A stretch of 64,000 bases of DNA from Planctomycetaceae bacterium (GTDB taxonomy: Bacteria; Planctomycetota; Planctomycetia; Planctomycetales; Planctomycetaceae). The translations under genes were made by a program, and so were the position numbers. This document shows, in pieces, positions 39,160-48,044 of the stretch. The notes beneath the pieces were generated by a model, which was given only the letters and a program-made list of their open reading frames with translations, did not search any database and was not told the origin of the DNA. The number at the start of each line of letters is the position of its first letter. Position 1 is the stretch's first letter. The DNA is taken from NCBI GenBank assembly GCA_029259815.1, contig JAJDEJ010000210.1:1-64000 (forward strand). The letters run 5' to 3'.

Positions 39160-42100
39160 GATCGCCTCCCTCCGCATCGTGATCGTGATGATCGCCAGAT
39201 TCATCTGCGTCCCGGTTTCTCACCATCCGGAGGTAAGAGACCGTCGGACGAAAGTTGAACTCTTCAAGGACGCCGTAGCGTCGCGGGCCCTCCAGGGCTT
39301 TGGCGATCGCACTCTCGGGATCGTTCATATCACCGAAGACAATGGCCTGAGCCGGACACGACTGCTGACAGGCGGTCTGCACTTGGCCATCGGCAAGAGG
39401 TTCTCCCAGTCGACCGGCTTCGATCTTGCCCTCCTCAATCCGCTGCACGCACATCGAGCACTTCTCCATGACGCCGCGTGATCGAACGGTGACGTCGGGG
39501 TTGAGCGCCAGATTCTGTAACTCATCGCCGTGCGGGTACTCGAACCAGTTGAAGCGGCGGACCTTGTAGGGACAGTTGTTGGCACAGTACCGCGTGCCGA
39601 CGCAGCGGTTGTATGCCTGCTCGTTAAGTCCCTCTTCGCTGTGAACGGTCGCCAGCACGGGGCAGACGGTTTCACATGGGGCGTTGTCGCAGTGTTGGCA
39701 CATCATCGGTTGATGCGACACATCGACATCGTCCCCCTCGCCGGAGTAGTACCGGTCAAGGCGAATCCAGTGCATCTCCCGTTGCCGACGAACCTCATCC
39801 TTGCCGACGACCGGCACGTTATTTTCAGACTGGCAGGCGATCACACAGGCCGAACAGCCGGTACACGCATTGAGGTCGATCGACATCCCCCACGCATGAC
39901 CCGTTTTGGGATGATCCTCAGGCCAGAGTTGGACGTCTCCAAAGTGATGCACTTCGGGAGTGCCGGAGGTGGGGTCCTCTGCAAACGCCGTCAACGATGT
40001 CTCCTGCACCACGTCCCGCTTCTCCGCTCCGGGCGGTGCAACACGGGCCGGGACTTCCAGCGAATGATGCTCCTGCGTGGAGGCCAACTCGTGCCGCCTC
40101 CCGGTCTTCGTGATCGACACGTCCCCTCGGGAGTAATGCAGTGTCCCCTCATGCGGCTCGATCAGTCCGGCGGCGTTCTTCCCGACGAACTGACCCGGCT
40201 CCACAGTCGGCCGCGCCTCCAGCCATTGGGGACCGACGTCGGCGAACCGATCTGTTCCCTTCACGCCATACCCCAGCGCAATGGCCAACACGCGATCGTG
40301 CTGACCGGGTTGAATGAGGACTGGCAACTCCAGGCCGACATCCGTTCCTGTTGACTCGACGCGAACGACGTCGCCGTCCGACAGACCCAACTCGCTCGCT
40401 TTCGCTGGTGAGACGCACACGTAATTGTCCCATGTCACCTTCGTGACGGGGTCCGGGAGTTCCTGCAGCCACGGGTTGTGAGCGTGCCGACTGTCGGTGA
40501 GACCGACTTTCGAGTACAGCGAGAGGCAATCGTCCGTCGCAGGAGAGTCACCAATTGGCTTGATCGCATCCGCCTGAAACTCGCCGACAGCTTCCGTTGT
40601 GGGAGCGACTTCGACATACCCATCATGCAGCGACTGATCCCAGAAGCGGACGAACGGCGAAGACTCCTCTGACTCCAACCGTGGAAAGATTGACTGCTCC
40701 CAATTGGCTCGCAGAATGTCGTACGCAGAGTCGTCATTGCCGGACCAGCGAGCGAGACTCTCGACGACCGAACGGGTGTCGCCCAGCGGAGCCAGTAATG
40801 GCTGCGAGAGACCGATGACTCCATCCACCGGCTCTGCGTCCGACCATGACTCAAGCGGATGATGGTCCGGGCAGACGAAACCGGCCAACGAACTGACGTC
40901 GTCCAGTCGCTCTGAGAAACTGACGACGAGGCCAACCTTGCCAATCGCTTCCGCGAGCCCATCGCGATCCGGCAGATTGTGAGTCAGATCCGTTCCGGCG
41001 ACGAACAGGGCCGCCACTTTGCCCGCGTTCAATTCGTCGATCAGTTCGAGGACGTCGCCGTCGTTTCCCTGCCGCTGCCGACTGGGGCGTTCGATGTCGA
41101 CCGTCTTGCCATAGTTTTCGAGTCGATGATTGATCCCGTTCACCAGCACCTGCACGGCGACGTCTTGGCTGTCGCAGAGCACGACGCTCTCGCCACGAGC
41201 AGCCCAGAGCCGATCGGCTAGTGCAGTCAACTCATCATCCGCGATCGGTGCCGTTCCCAAGTCGTCTTGATCGAGCGACTCGCCTGCCCGTTGAGCCAGC
41301 TTGGCATACAGGTGACTCAGAACCAAGCCGTACTCGTCCGGTGCCAAACGAAGTCGCCGGTCGGCGTTGCTGCCGGTCAGCGACAGGCGACCTTCCAACT
41401 GGACGTGATAAGACATCTCCGGATGCTCGACGGTCGGCACTCGTCTTGTTCGCCACGCTGAGGTGAACTCGACCGGCGAGATCCATGTGCCCAGGAAATC
41501 GGCCCCAAACGAAACGATGACTTGAGCCGCGTCGAGTCGATACCGTGGCAACACTCGTGAGCCATGCGTCTGCTCATGGGCATCCAGAATGGCCGAACTG
41601 CTCACCGCGTCGAACGTGATGTGACGAGCGTCCGTGAAGCGTTCAAGGAAGTTGTCAATCGATGACTGGAGAGTGGGGCTGGTGACAGTCGACGTGACGA
41701 AACGGACGGCTTCTCCTCCGCTCTCGATATCACTCAACTGCTGTGAGATGAGCTGATCGACGCCCTCCCATTCAGCTGATTCTCCATCCTTCAGTGGATG
41801 TTGGAGGCGATGGCTGTCGTAGAGTCCTAATGGAAGTGCCTGTCCAATGGCACAGAGTCCGCCGTGTGAAAGCGGATGTTCGGGCATGCCTTCCATCTTG
41901 AGCGGTCGACCGTCCCGGACCTTCACCAACAATCCGCAGCCAGCCGTGCACCCGGCACAAGTCGTGGCGTACGTCTGCGATCGGCCGGGGATGACGCCTT
42001 CGGGCTGTTGGACGAACGGCAGCGCGGTCTCTGTCGGTGTGCGGCCACAACCTTGCATCGTTGCTAAAGACAACGTGAACCCGGCCGCTTCGAGAAACCG

Positions 42101-42214
42101 ACGACGGCTGATTGCAAACGGCGATCCATCCTGCGGGTTCACGCCGTTATCCGACCGGGATCCATCCCGTTCGGCCAGGCTCTTCCAGTATTTGTTGTGT
42201 GACTCGTTGTTCAT
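39152..42214 (-). CDS. actB: Alternative complex III ActB, TAT-variant molybdopterin-like/Fe-S subunit
   Basis: A 1020-residue subunit combining a molybdopterin oxidoreductase-like domain and a ferredoxin-like domain. The N-terminus has the TAT-variant pattern ([13 protein letters not shown], then [17 protein letters not shown] at 35-51). The first Cys group is [16 protein letters not shown]...GLCAIGQAL. The C-terminal Fe-S part has four cluster groups: [41 protein letters not shown] and [12 protein letters not shown] with a later CQQSCPAQA. In studied complexes the large domain carries no molybdenum, and the ferredoxin part holds three [4Fe-4S] and one [3Fe-4S]. It relays electrons between quinol and the haem subunits outside the membrane. 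It starts 10 bp after actA and overlaps actC by 8 nt. Starts further upstream overlap actA and are less likely. Confidence 0.92.
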   Translation of the reverse strand: MNNESHNKYWKSLAERDGSRSDNGVNPQDGSPFAISRRRFLEAAGFTLSLATMQGCGRTPTETALPFVQQPEGVIPGRSQTYATTCAGCTAGCGLLVKVRDGRPLKMEGMPEHPLSHGGLCAIGQALPLGLYDSHRLQHPLKDGESAEWEGVDQLISQQLSDIESGGEAVRFVTSTVTSPTLQSSIDNFLERFTDARHITFDAVSSSAILDAHEQTHGSRVLPRYRLDAAQVIVSFGADFLGTWISPVEFTSAWRTRRVPTVEHPEMSYHVQLEGRLSLTGSNADRRLRLAPDEYGLVLSHLYAKLAQRAGESLDQDDLGTAPIADDELTALADRLWAARGESVVLCDSQDVAVQVLVNGINHRLENYGKTVDIERPSRQRQGNDGDVLELIDELNAGKVAALFVAGTDLTHNLPDRDGLAEAIGKVGLVVSFSERLDDVSSLAGFVCPDHHPLESWSDAEPVDGVIGLSQPLLAPLGDTRSVVESLARWSGNDDSAYDILRANWEQSIFPRLESEESSPFVRFWDQSLHDGYVEVAPTTEAVGEFQADAIKPIGDSPATDDCLSLYSKVGLTDSRHAHNPWLQELPDPVTKVTWDNYVCVSPAKASELGLSDGDVVRVESTGTDVGLELPVLIQPGQHDRVLAIALGYGVKGTDRFADVGPQWLEARPTVEPGQFVGKNAAGLIEPHEGTLHYSRGDVSITKTGRRHELASTQEHHSLEVPARVAPPGAEKRDVVQETSLTAFAEDPTSGTPEVHHFGDVQLWPEDHPKTGHAWGMSIDLNACTGCSACVIACQSENNVPVVGKDEVRRQREMHWIRLDRYYSGEGDDVDVSHQPMMCQHCDNAPCETVCPVLATVHSEEGLNEQAYNRCVGTRYCANNCPYKVRRFNWFEYPHGDELQNLALNPDVTVRSRGVMEKCSMCVQRIEEGKIEAGRLGEPLADGQVQTACQQSCPAQAIVFGDMNDPESAIAKALEGPRRYGVLEEFNFRPTVSYLRMVRNRDADESGDHHDHDAEGGDHV

Positions 42215-42224
42215 GAGGGGCCGT

Positions 42225-42875
42225 TCAATAGTGGCACGTCGCACAGTCGGTCGATGCTTTGACCGCATGACCATTGATTCCGTCTTCCGTCGCTTCTCGA
42301 TGACAGTTCACGCACCAGCCCATCGACAGCGACTCGAACTGTCGCACTCGTTCCATCGATTCGACCGGACCATGACACTTCTGACACGTCACCCCGGCAG
42401 CGACATGGGCGCGATGATCGAAGTACACGTAGTCCGGCAGGTTGTGCACACGCACCCAGGGGATCGACTTCGCATCGTCGGGAATCGGTTGCTTCGGGTC
42501 GTCCAGACCGAGCGTGTCATACAGTGCTTGCAACTCTGTTGAGATGACTGTTTCCGGCTTGCGTTTCTTCTCGTCTGCCAGCTTGATCTCCTGCTGGAGG
42601 ACATCAAACGAACTCGTGACGTACTTGTGGCACTTCATGCAGACGTCGGTCGAAGGAATCCCCGCGTGTCGGCCATGCTCTGCGGCCGTGTGGCAGAACT
42701 GGCAGTCGATGCCCAACTCACCCGCGTGCAATCGATGCGAGTACGCGATCGGCTGCTGGGGTGCGTACCCCTGCTGATTGTCCGGCAAGCGCCATTCGCT
42801 CATCCCGGACGCGAGCACGATCAGACCGAAGAACAGCCCGACCAGCAGGATCACGTTGACAATCGTGCGATGCAT
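42225..42875 (-). CDS. actA: Alternative complex III pentahaem cytochrome c ActA
   Basis: A 216-residue pentahaem cytochrome c anchored by one N-terminal helix (VNVILLVGLFFGLIVLASG, residues 6-24). Five CXXCH motifs: C58-H62 (CQFCH), C79-H83 (CMKCH), C164-H168 (CQKCH), C188-H192 (CVNCH) and C211-H215 (CATCH). The ActA/Cyt7-type pattern 'QPIAYSHRLHAGELGIDCQFCH' and 'VYFDHRAHVAAGVTCQKCH' supplies distal His ligands. As first subunit of alternative complex III it takes electrons from ActB clusters and passes them to ActE or soluble cytochromes. The ATG at 42875 is chosen (GAGG 6 nt upstream); an in-frame ATG at 42887 is only 2 nt from GAGGAG. It begins 71 bp after the narK stop, with a 33-nt palindrome between. 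Confidence 0.93.
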   Translation of the reverse strand: MHRTIVNVILLVGLFFGLIVLASGMSEWRLPDNQQGYAPQQPIAYSHRLHAGELGIDCQFCHTAAEHGRHAGIPSTDVCMKCHKYVTSSFDVLQQEIKLADEKKRKPETVISTELQALYDTLGLDDPKQPIPDDAKSIPWVRVHNLPDYVYFDHRAHVAAGVTCQKCHGPVESMERVRQFESLSMGWCVNCHREATEDGINGHAVKASTDCATCHY

Positions 42876-42901
42876 CAGTGACCTCATTGCTCCTCAATCT
42901 C

Positions 42902-42934
42902 GTTTAGCCGCACATTTCAAATGTGCGGCTAAAC
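42902..42934. repeat. 33-nt perfect palindrome between narK and actA
   Basis: Arms GTTTAGCCGCACATTT and AAATGTGCGGCTAAAC (16 bp each) pair perfectly around a single C. No T-tract follows on the minus strand, so it is not a textbook terminator. It could still attenuate or stabilise transcripts at the nar/act boundary, or be a dispersed repeat. Confidence 0.75.
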
Positions 42935-42946
42935 ACAGGGTGGATT

Positions 42947-44539
42947 TCAACATTTGATCTCCGCGTTCTTGCGTGCGTAGAACCACCAATTCACCAGCAG
43001 ACAACTGACGTAGTACACGGCAAACCCATACAGGGCGTACTCCGGAGTGCCCGCTTTGATCTGTGTCGCGAAGATCTTGGGAATTAAATAGGCGCCGTAA
43101 GCGGCGATGGCAGATGTCCAACCGAGGACCGGGCCGGCTTGCTCTTTCGAGAAGATGATCGGGATCATCCGGAACGTCGATCCGTTGCCGATGCCAGTCG
43201 TCGCGAACAGCACGACAAACGTCACCAGGAAGGGGATGAAGTACTGCTCGGGCTTGTCGCTTTGCCCGGCGAGCGACACGAGGTATCCCGCCAGAATCGT
43301 CGAAGCGACCATGACCCAGGTATCCCACTGGGTGACACGAGCTCCGCCGAGTTTGTCAGACAGCCAGCCGCCGACCGGTCGAATGAAGGCACCCACCGCC
43401 GCACCGATCCAGATGTAGTGTGATGTGATCAGGCCGTTCGTCGGCGTCACGAACACATCGTCGATCAGCTTCGGGAAGGCGTTCGCATAGCCGATGAAGG
43501 AGCCGAACGTCATCACGTACAGCCACGTCATGATCCAGTTGTGCTTGTTGCTGAAGATGGCGAACTGTTTGTTGAGCGGCTCCTGAATCGTGCGAGGCGT
43601 CAGGAACTTCATGCCCAACATCGTCGCGACCACAGCCACGATCAGCACAAGGAAGATTCGCACCAACTCGGGGATGGGGAGTTGCACGAAGATCAGCATC
43701 CCCACACCGACGGCTGCCCCGAGGAATCCGATGCCCTGCAGCCAGAGGTACTTGCCAATCGCCGCCGGTGCCGGGCCACAGTCGTGTTGGGGGAGGTTGT
43801 TCATGAAGATCCAGGCCATGAGGGCCAGCACCGTCATGATGGGGACCCACACCATGGCCGCGTTCTGAATCCAGAGTTGCTTGGTCTGGCCATCGACGAG
43901 GAACTCTTGCGGATCGCCACCGATGCCGCCGAACATGCTGAAGGTGATGGCCCAGGGAATCAGGAACTGCATCACGCTCACGCCGGCGTTGCCCAAACCG
44001 GCATTCAGTCCCAAAGCCAGACCTTGCTGACGCTTGGGAAAGAAGAACGAGATGTTGGACATGCTGGAGGCGAAGGCCCCGCCGCCGACTCCCGAGAGCG
44101 CGGCCAGCACAATGAACGTGGGGAACGGTGTCGTCGGATCTTGCAGGGCAAACCCAGCCGCTGCGGCCGGGATGATCAGTAACACGGTCGTCATGAACTT
44201 GACGTTACGACCGCCGCAAATCGCGATCATGAACGAGTTGGGAATCCGGAGCGTTGCCCCCGCCAACCCGGCGACTGCTGGCAGCGTGAACAGCAAAGCC
44301 CGATAGCCCGCTTCGTCGTATGGCGCGCCGTCATTGCGAAACGTGAAGTTGAACAAATCCGGGTTGGCAAAGTGCAGCCGCTGCATGGTCTTGGCGATCA
44401 TGCCCCAATACAGCCACACGGAGAATCCGCACAGCAGATTCGGAATCGACACCCACAGGTTGCGATTCGCGATCCGCTTGCCCTCGGATTCCCAGAAGGC
44501 ATCGTCTTCGACGTCCCAGCGATCAGGAGTCTTGGCCAT
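42947..44539 (-). CDS. narK: Nitrate/nitrite transporter NarK (E. coli NarK type)
   Basis: A 530-residue, about 12-helix major facilitator of the nitrate/nitrite porter family. Hallmarks of the NarK antiporter branch are present: ATLRIPNSFMIAICGGRN (substrate Arg in helix 2), ASSMSNISFFFPKRQQGLAL, GLNAGLGNAGVSVMQFLIPW (nitrate signature), TFGSFIGYANAFPKL and RPVGGWLSDKLGGARVTQ. It probably exchanges nitrate for nitrite across the inner membrane. It is slightly long for the family because of an N-terminal charged stretch and a loop near residues 205-225. It follows a second, NarK1-like transporter by 50 bp, which recalls the NarK1-NarK2 order of other denitrifiers; it is probably in the same transcript as nar and act. 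Confidence 0.95.
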   Translation of the reverse strand: MAKTPDRWDVEDDAFWESEGKRIANRNLWVSIPNLLCGFSVWLYWGMIAKTMQRLHFANPDLFNFTFRNDGAPYDEAGYRALLFTLPAVAGLAGATLRIPNSFMIAICGGRNVKFMTTVLLIIPAAAAGFALQDPTTPFPTFIVLAALSGVGGGAFASSMSNISFFFPKRQQGLALGLNAGLGNAGVSVMQFLIPWAITFSMFGGIGGDPQEFLVDGQTKQLWIQNAAMVWVPIMTVLALMAWIFMNNLPQHDCGPAPAAIGKYLWLQGIGFLGAAVGVGMLIFVQLPIPELVRIFLVLIVAVVATMLGMKFLTPRTIQEPLNKQFAIFSNKHNWIMTWLYVMTFGSFIGYANAFPKLIDDVFVTPTNGLITSHYIWIGAAVGAFIRPVGGWLSDKLGGARVTQWDTWVMVASTILAGYLVSLAGQSDKPEQYFIPFLVTFVVLFATTGIGNGSTFRMIPIIFSKEQAGPVLGWTSAIAAYGAYLIPKIFATQIKAGTPEYALYGFAVYYVSCLLVNWWFYARKNAEIKC

Positions 44540-44589
44540 TGTTTTCTCGTTTCACTCAATACAACAGGTTGGGTCTTGCCGTCTTTTGA

Positions 44590-46374
44590 TCAAGTTGATG
44601 CCAACTCTTCCTCCGCTTCGCTGTTGACAAGGTGGTCCAATGACAGCGGTCCGGCTCCACGCCACACGAGTAGCACGAGGCAGAAGAACACAAAAAACGT
44701 GAACTGGAAGTCAACATTGGCAACAAGCAGGCCACCATCACCGGCCCCCAACAGCGCGACGATGGCCGCGCCAAACAGAATGAGTGCATTGACCGCGGCT
44801 GCGGCTCGAGTCGCAAAGCCGATCGCGAGGCTCGCTCCGCCGACAACGTGTGCGAAGACCACAGCCCACGCGATCAGGTTCTGGCTTTCACCGAGGTCGC
44901 CACCCAGTGAGGACTCCAGTTCAGCCATGTTCATGATGAAGTAGACACCCTTCACGACCAGCGCGATCCCCAGGTAGATGCGCAACGCGTCCATGGGACG
45001 CAGGTATGCCAGACCGGGAATCAATCCCGGAATGGCGGGACGTTCCTTGTGTTCAGCCCGTCGACGAGCCATGGCCGTATCAAACTCTGCAGCAGCCTCT
45101 TTTTCGTCAGCCGTGCTGAATTTCACCAGAAAGGTGAAGAACGAAAACGCTGTGACGAGACAACCCAGAATCATCAGTGCCTGTGGGTACGAAATGCTTT
45201 CGGAACGGAACAGGAAACCGGCACACACCGCGCCCATGTTTCCTCCAGCCCCGACAATGCCTGAGACCGACCCGAGGGCCTTCTTGTTGATGAACGGAAC
45301 AACCGAGTAGGTTGCTCCTTCCGACATCTGCACGAACAGGCTGAAGAGAATCATCGCAGGAATGGCCAAGGCCAGGATCCGCATCTGCGAGAACAACAGC
45401 AGTGCGATCCCTTCGACCAGCAAGGCGATGAACAACCAGCGGACACGTCCGTTGAGCCCCCCCTTCCTGACAAACATATCGCTGATGAACCCGCCCGTTG
45501 TTCGAGCAAAGATATTCATCAGGCCAAACAGACCAGCAACCAGACCGGCTGTCTTCAAGCCGAGGTCGAAGTAATCCATGTAGTAGATGGCTGCGATGTT
45601 GTTGATCGTCAGTTCGATGCCAAAGCAGGCTGCGTAGATGAAGAACAAGGCCCACACACGGATGTCCTTGGCGGCCAGCCAGAATGAGCCTTTGCCCTGT
45701 TCAACCGAAACATGATCTCCAGAGGCTCGCAGTTCTTTGAAGTTTCCGTCAGGAAGATCGGTGGTGAAGAAGAAGTAGGCGATGCCTGTCAGAAAGCACA
45801 CACCACCTGCGACGACCATCGCCAACCGCCAGGAAGAGGCCGCCGCGTATCCCAAGCCGACAAATGCGGCAAAGACGAGCGGCATTACCATCTGAGTGAC
45901 GCCGCCACCAAGATTTCCCCAACCAGCCGACGTCGCGTTCGCGGTTCCCACACAGTTGGGGGCGAACATCACCGAAGTGTGGTACTGCGTGATGACGAAG
46001 GATGCCCCGATCACTCCGATCCCAAGACGAAAGAGCAGGAACGATTCGTACGAATGCGCCAACCCGATTGCCATAACGGGCAACGAACCGACGAGCAGGA
46101 GTGCTGTATAACTCAACCGGGGCCCGATGCGGTCGCACAACCAGCCGATGAACAGCCGGGCGAAAATGGTGATCGCAACCGATGCAATGATCGTGTTACC
46201 GATCTGTTGTTTCGTCAGCCCCAGTTCTTCGCGCACCACGGCCATGAGCGGCGCAATGCCGAACCAGGCAAAGAAGCACAGAAAGAAGGCGAACCACGAC
46301 ATGTGGAACGCTCTCATTTGAGGTGTTCTCAGTGAGAACAGATCAATGCGGGTTGCTTTGTTGCGAATTTCCAT
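44590..46374 (-). CDS. narK: NarK1-like nitrate transporter fused to a C-terminal DoxX-like domain
   Basis: A 594-residue protein. Residues 1-430 are a nitrate/nitrite porter-type MFS transporter with 12 helices and both nitrate signatures (SAGWGNLGGGVTQMVMPLVF and VGAGGNMGAVCAGFLF), plus GWLCDRIGPRLSYTALLLVG. This is the NasA/NarK1-like branch, usually proton-coupled import. Residues 458-594 add a four-helix DoxX/DoxD-like membrane domain (YLGIALVVKGVYFIMNM, NLIAWAVVFAHVVGGASLAI, GFATRAAAAVNALILFG, FQFTFFVFFCLVLLVWRGAG). The two parts are joined by a charged linker near 425-455. It lies 30 bp after narI and 50 bp before narK. The DoxX role is unknown; quinol- or thiol-linked functions have been proposed for relatives. 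Confidence 0.9.
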   Translation of the reverse strand: MEIRNKATRIDLFSLRTPQMRAFHMSWFAFFLCFFAWFGIAPLMAVVREELGLTKQQIGNTIIASVAITIFARLFIGWLCDRIGPRLSYTALLLVGSLPVMAIGLAHSYESFLLFRLGIGVIGASFVITQYHTSVMFAPNCVGTANATSAGWGNLGGGVTQMVMPLVFAAFVGLGYAAASSWRLAMVVAGGVCFLTGIAYFFFTTDLPDGNFKELRASGDHVSVEQGKGSFWLAAKDIRVWALFFIYAACFGIELTINNIAAIYYMDYFDLGLKTAGLVAGLFGLMNIFARTTGGFISDMFVRKGGLNGRVRWLFIALLVEGIALLLFSQMRILALAIPAMILFSLFVQMSEGATYSVVPFINKKALGSVSGIVGAGGNMGAVCAGFLFRSESISYPQALMILGCLVTAFSFFTFLVKFSTADEKEAAAEFDTAMARRRAEHKERPAIPGLIPGLAYLRPMDALRIYLGIALVVKGVYFIMNMAELESSLGGDLGESQNLIAWAVVFAHVVGGASLAIGFATRAAAAVNALILFGAAIVALLGAGDGGLLVANVDFQFTFFVFFCLVLLVWRGAGPLSLDHLVNSEAEEELAST

Positions 46375-46404
46375 GTTCGACGGAGTTTCAGTCTCTGCTC
46401 GCTG

Positions 46405-47091
46405 TCACTTTTGAGGATGGCCGTACCAGCGGACGACTTGCGTCTTTCGCCACAGGTAGGGGTTGGGAATCACCAACAGGTGGACGAGGCGGGTAAAGGG
46501 GAAGAAGCCAATCGTGAGGAAGGCGAGCACGATGTGCAGTTTCACCAAATGAGGCATCGCGGTGACGTAGCTGATGTCCGGATTGAGCTTGAAGATCGAC
46601 CACAGATAGGGCGACAGATTCGACGCGAACCACGACGATCCCCACGGATGGAACAAGGCAATCCCGACGCCACTGACAACCTGAATCAGCAGCATCGTGA
46701 ACAGAATCCAGTCGTTGAGCGACGTCACTTTGCGAATGCGCGTCGTTGTGCCGCGCCGGAGCATCAATCCAATCAGGCCGATGAGTGTCAGCAGCCCGCA
46801 CGCCAGGGCAGAGACTTCGAGGACGTACAGCCGCAGTGGATGACTGTTCCATGCCAGAATGCTGCGCGGGATGAGAAACGCGATCAGATGGCCGACCGTC
46901 ACCGCGAGGATGCCGTAGTGGAACGGCACCACCGTCCAGAAGTGCTGTTTGTTCTCCAAAAACTGGCTCGACAGGCTGGAGAACGAGAACGACTGCTGAC
47001 GGTATCGATAGATTGTCATCAGCAGGAACGTGAACAGACTCACGTACGGCAATGCAATAAACAGAAACTGGTCAAGGACGTGAGGATTCAT
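46405..47091 (-). CDS. narI: Respiratory nitrate reductase gamma subunit, cytochrome b
   Basis: A 228-residue, five-helix dihaem cytochrome b that oxidises quinol and anchors NarGH at the inner face of the membrane. Four ligand His are in place: H58 and H68 (FHYGILAVTVGHLIAFLIP) and H186 and H204 (LVKLHIVLAFLTIG, TRLVHLLVIP). This is nearly the E. coli spacing (56/66/187/205). The C-terminus ends YLWRKTQVVRWYG, as is usual. The start overlaps the stop of narJ by one base (TGATG). Length is normal. Proton release outside by quinol oxidation makes the reaction energy-conserving. Confidence 0.95.
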   Translation of the reverse strand: MNPHVLDQFLFIALPYVSLFTFLLMTIYRYRQQSFSFSSLSSQFLENKQHFWTVVPFHYGILAVTVGHLIAFLIPRSILAWNSHPLRLYVLEVSALACGLLTLIGLIGLMLRRGTTTRIRKVTSLNDWILFTMLLIQVVSGVGIALFHPWGSSWFASNLSPYLWSIFKLNPDISYVTAMPHLVKLHIVLAFLTIGFFPFTRLVHLLVIPNPYLWRKTQVVRWYGHPQK

Positions 47092-48044
47092 CAGTCGGCA
47101 CTCCGCTCGGCAGAGCCGTCAAAGGAAGAGAGTTGCACGAGGTCGATCGGTGTCTCATGACTGCCGCAACCTCCGTCACCACACCCACCGCTGCCGCACC
47201 CGGACATCACATCGGCCACGGGAAACGCATGCAACAGATCGACACCTTCGGGGATGGCATGACCGTCAGGATGGTACGTTTCGGAACCATCGATGAGTGT
47301 CTCGCCGTCACCCCACACGTGTTGCAGGATCTCCGCGAGACAGGAGATGACGTGTTGATACGGGCTGTTCGTTTTCTCCACGGCTGTCCGCATTGTCGCG
47401 ACAGCCGGCAGCACGCAGGCGGTGACGAATCGGGTTGCCTCGTCCTCCGGCATCGCACCGATGACGGCCAGCACATGCGTGATGTGATCGGTGAGTTCGA
47501 CCGACTCCGGGAGATCGTACTTCCGCAATTCCTCCCGCATCCGCACGAGGAACATCCCGCGGGCGTACTCCTCACCAAACAGATGCCAGCCGACTTCCAG
47601 GGCACAGTTTGGATTGACGTCGAAGGTGCCCGTGAAGGCTTCTTCGAGTTCCCAGAGTTCGTGCTGCTCGACGAAGGCACCAAACTCGGACATGTGCCGG
47701 GCAGCCCCGGGCAATTCGCCCTGCAGGATGATGTACAACAACTCGGCCGCTTCGAGCGTCTGCTCGCCCGGATACGTCAGCAAGTGACTCAACGATCGAA
47801 GTGTCTTGACGCAGTTGTACGCACCAGTGGGTGGCCGGGTCTGACCAACGGGAAGGGCCGGTGCTGCTGTGTCCAGTGTTGAGGGTCCAGTGTCCAGTGC
47901 ATCAAACGAATCCGGGGATGCCGGAGTCACAACACTGGCCACTGGACTCTGGCCACTGGACTCCCTCGAGGGGCCATTCGCTTCGCTACTGATCCTGCCA
48001 CCCTGTGTGTCGTGATCTTTGAATTGATCATGGAGTCCAGCCAT
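47091..48044 (-). CDS. narJ: Nitrate reductase assembly chaperone NarJ with N-terminal insert and Cys-rich tail
   Basis: A 317-residue member of the NarJ/TorD-type chaperones that insert the Mo cofactor and guide NarGH to NarI. The conserved core is residues about 75-255: VKTLRSLSHLLTYPGEQTLE, HELWELEEAFTGTFDVNP, GWHLFGEEYARGMFLVRM, then DLPESVELTDHITHVLAVIG. Two oddities exist. Residues 25-59 are encoded by a dense palindromic repeat at 47869-47972 that looks like an in-frame insertion. The C-terminus has a Cys/Gly cluster ending in His (GCGSGGCGDGGCGSH), which might bind metal. It is longer than the usual 180-240 residues because of these. It overlaps narH by one base (TAATG) with GGAGGGG upstream, and narI by one base. 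Confidence 0.92.
   Translation of the reverse strand: MAGLHDQFKDHDTQGGRISSEANGPSRESSGQSPVASVVTPASPDSFDALDTGPSTLDTAAPALPVGQTRPPTGAYNCVKTLRSLSHLLTYPGEQTLEAAELLYIILQGELPGAARHMSEFGAFVEQHELWELEEAFTGTFDVNPNCALEVGWHLFGEEYARGMFLVRMREELRKYDLPESVELTDHITHVLAVIGAMPEDEATRFVTACVLPAVATMRTAVEKTNSPYQHVISCLAEILQHVWGDGETLIDGSETYHPDGHAIPEGVDLLHAFPVADVMSGCGSGGCGDGGCGSHETPIDLVQLSSFDGSAERSAD
47869..47972. repeat. Palindromic repeat inside narJ coding sequence
   Basis: Three CCAGTG hexamers in one orientation (47873, 47887 and 47894) face three inverted CACTGG copies (47933, 47940 and 47954). The larger units are GTCCAGTGTCCAGTG and GCCACTGGACTCTGGCCACT. The segment is in frame and free of stops in narJ. It looks like a REP-type element that entered the gene or was captured as an N-terminal linker. 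Confidence 0.7.

Noticed and set aside
39152-42214. Catalytic molybdenum enzyme (polysulfide or formate type) instead of ActB
   Set aside because: The TAT-variant N-terminus, the fusion of the large domain with a four-cluster ferredoxin domain and the actA/actC/actD context identify the alternative complex III subunit, which in studied cases lacks molybdenum.
47869-47972. CRISPR-like array from the repeated CCAGTG units
   Set aside because: The units are only 6-15 nt, occur in both orientations and have no regular spacers; they form a palindrome inside a gene.
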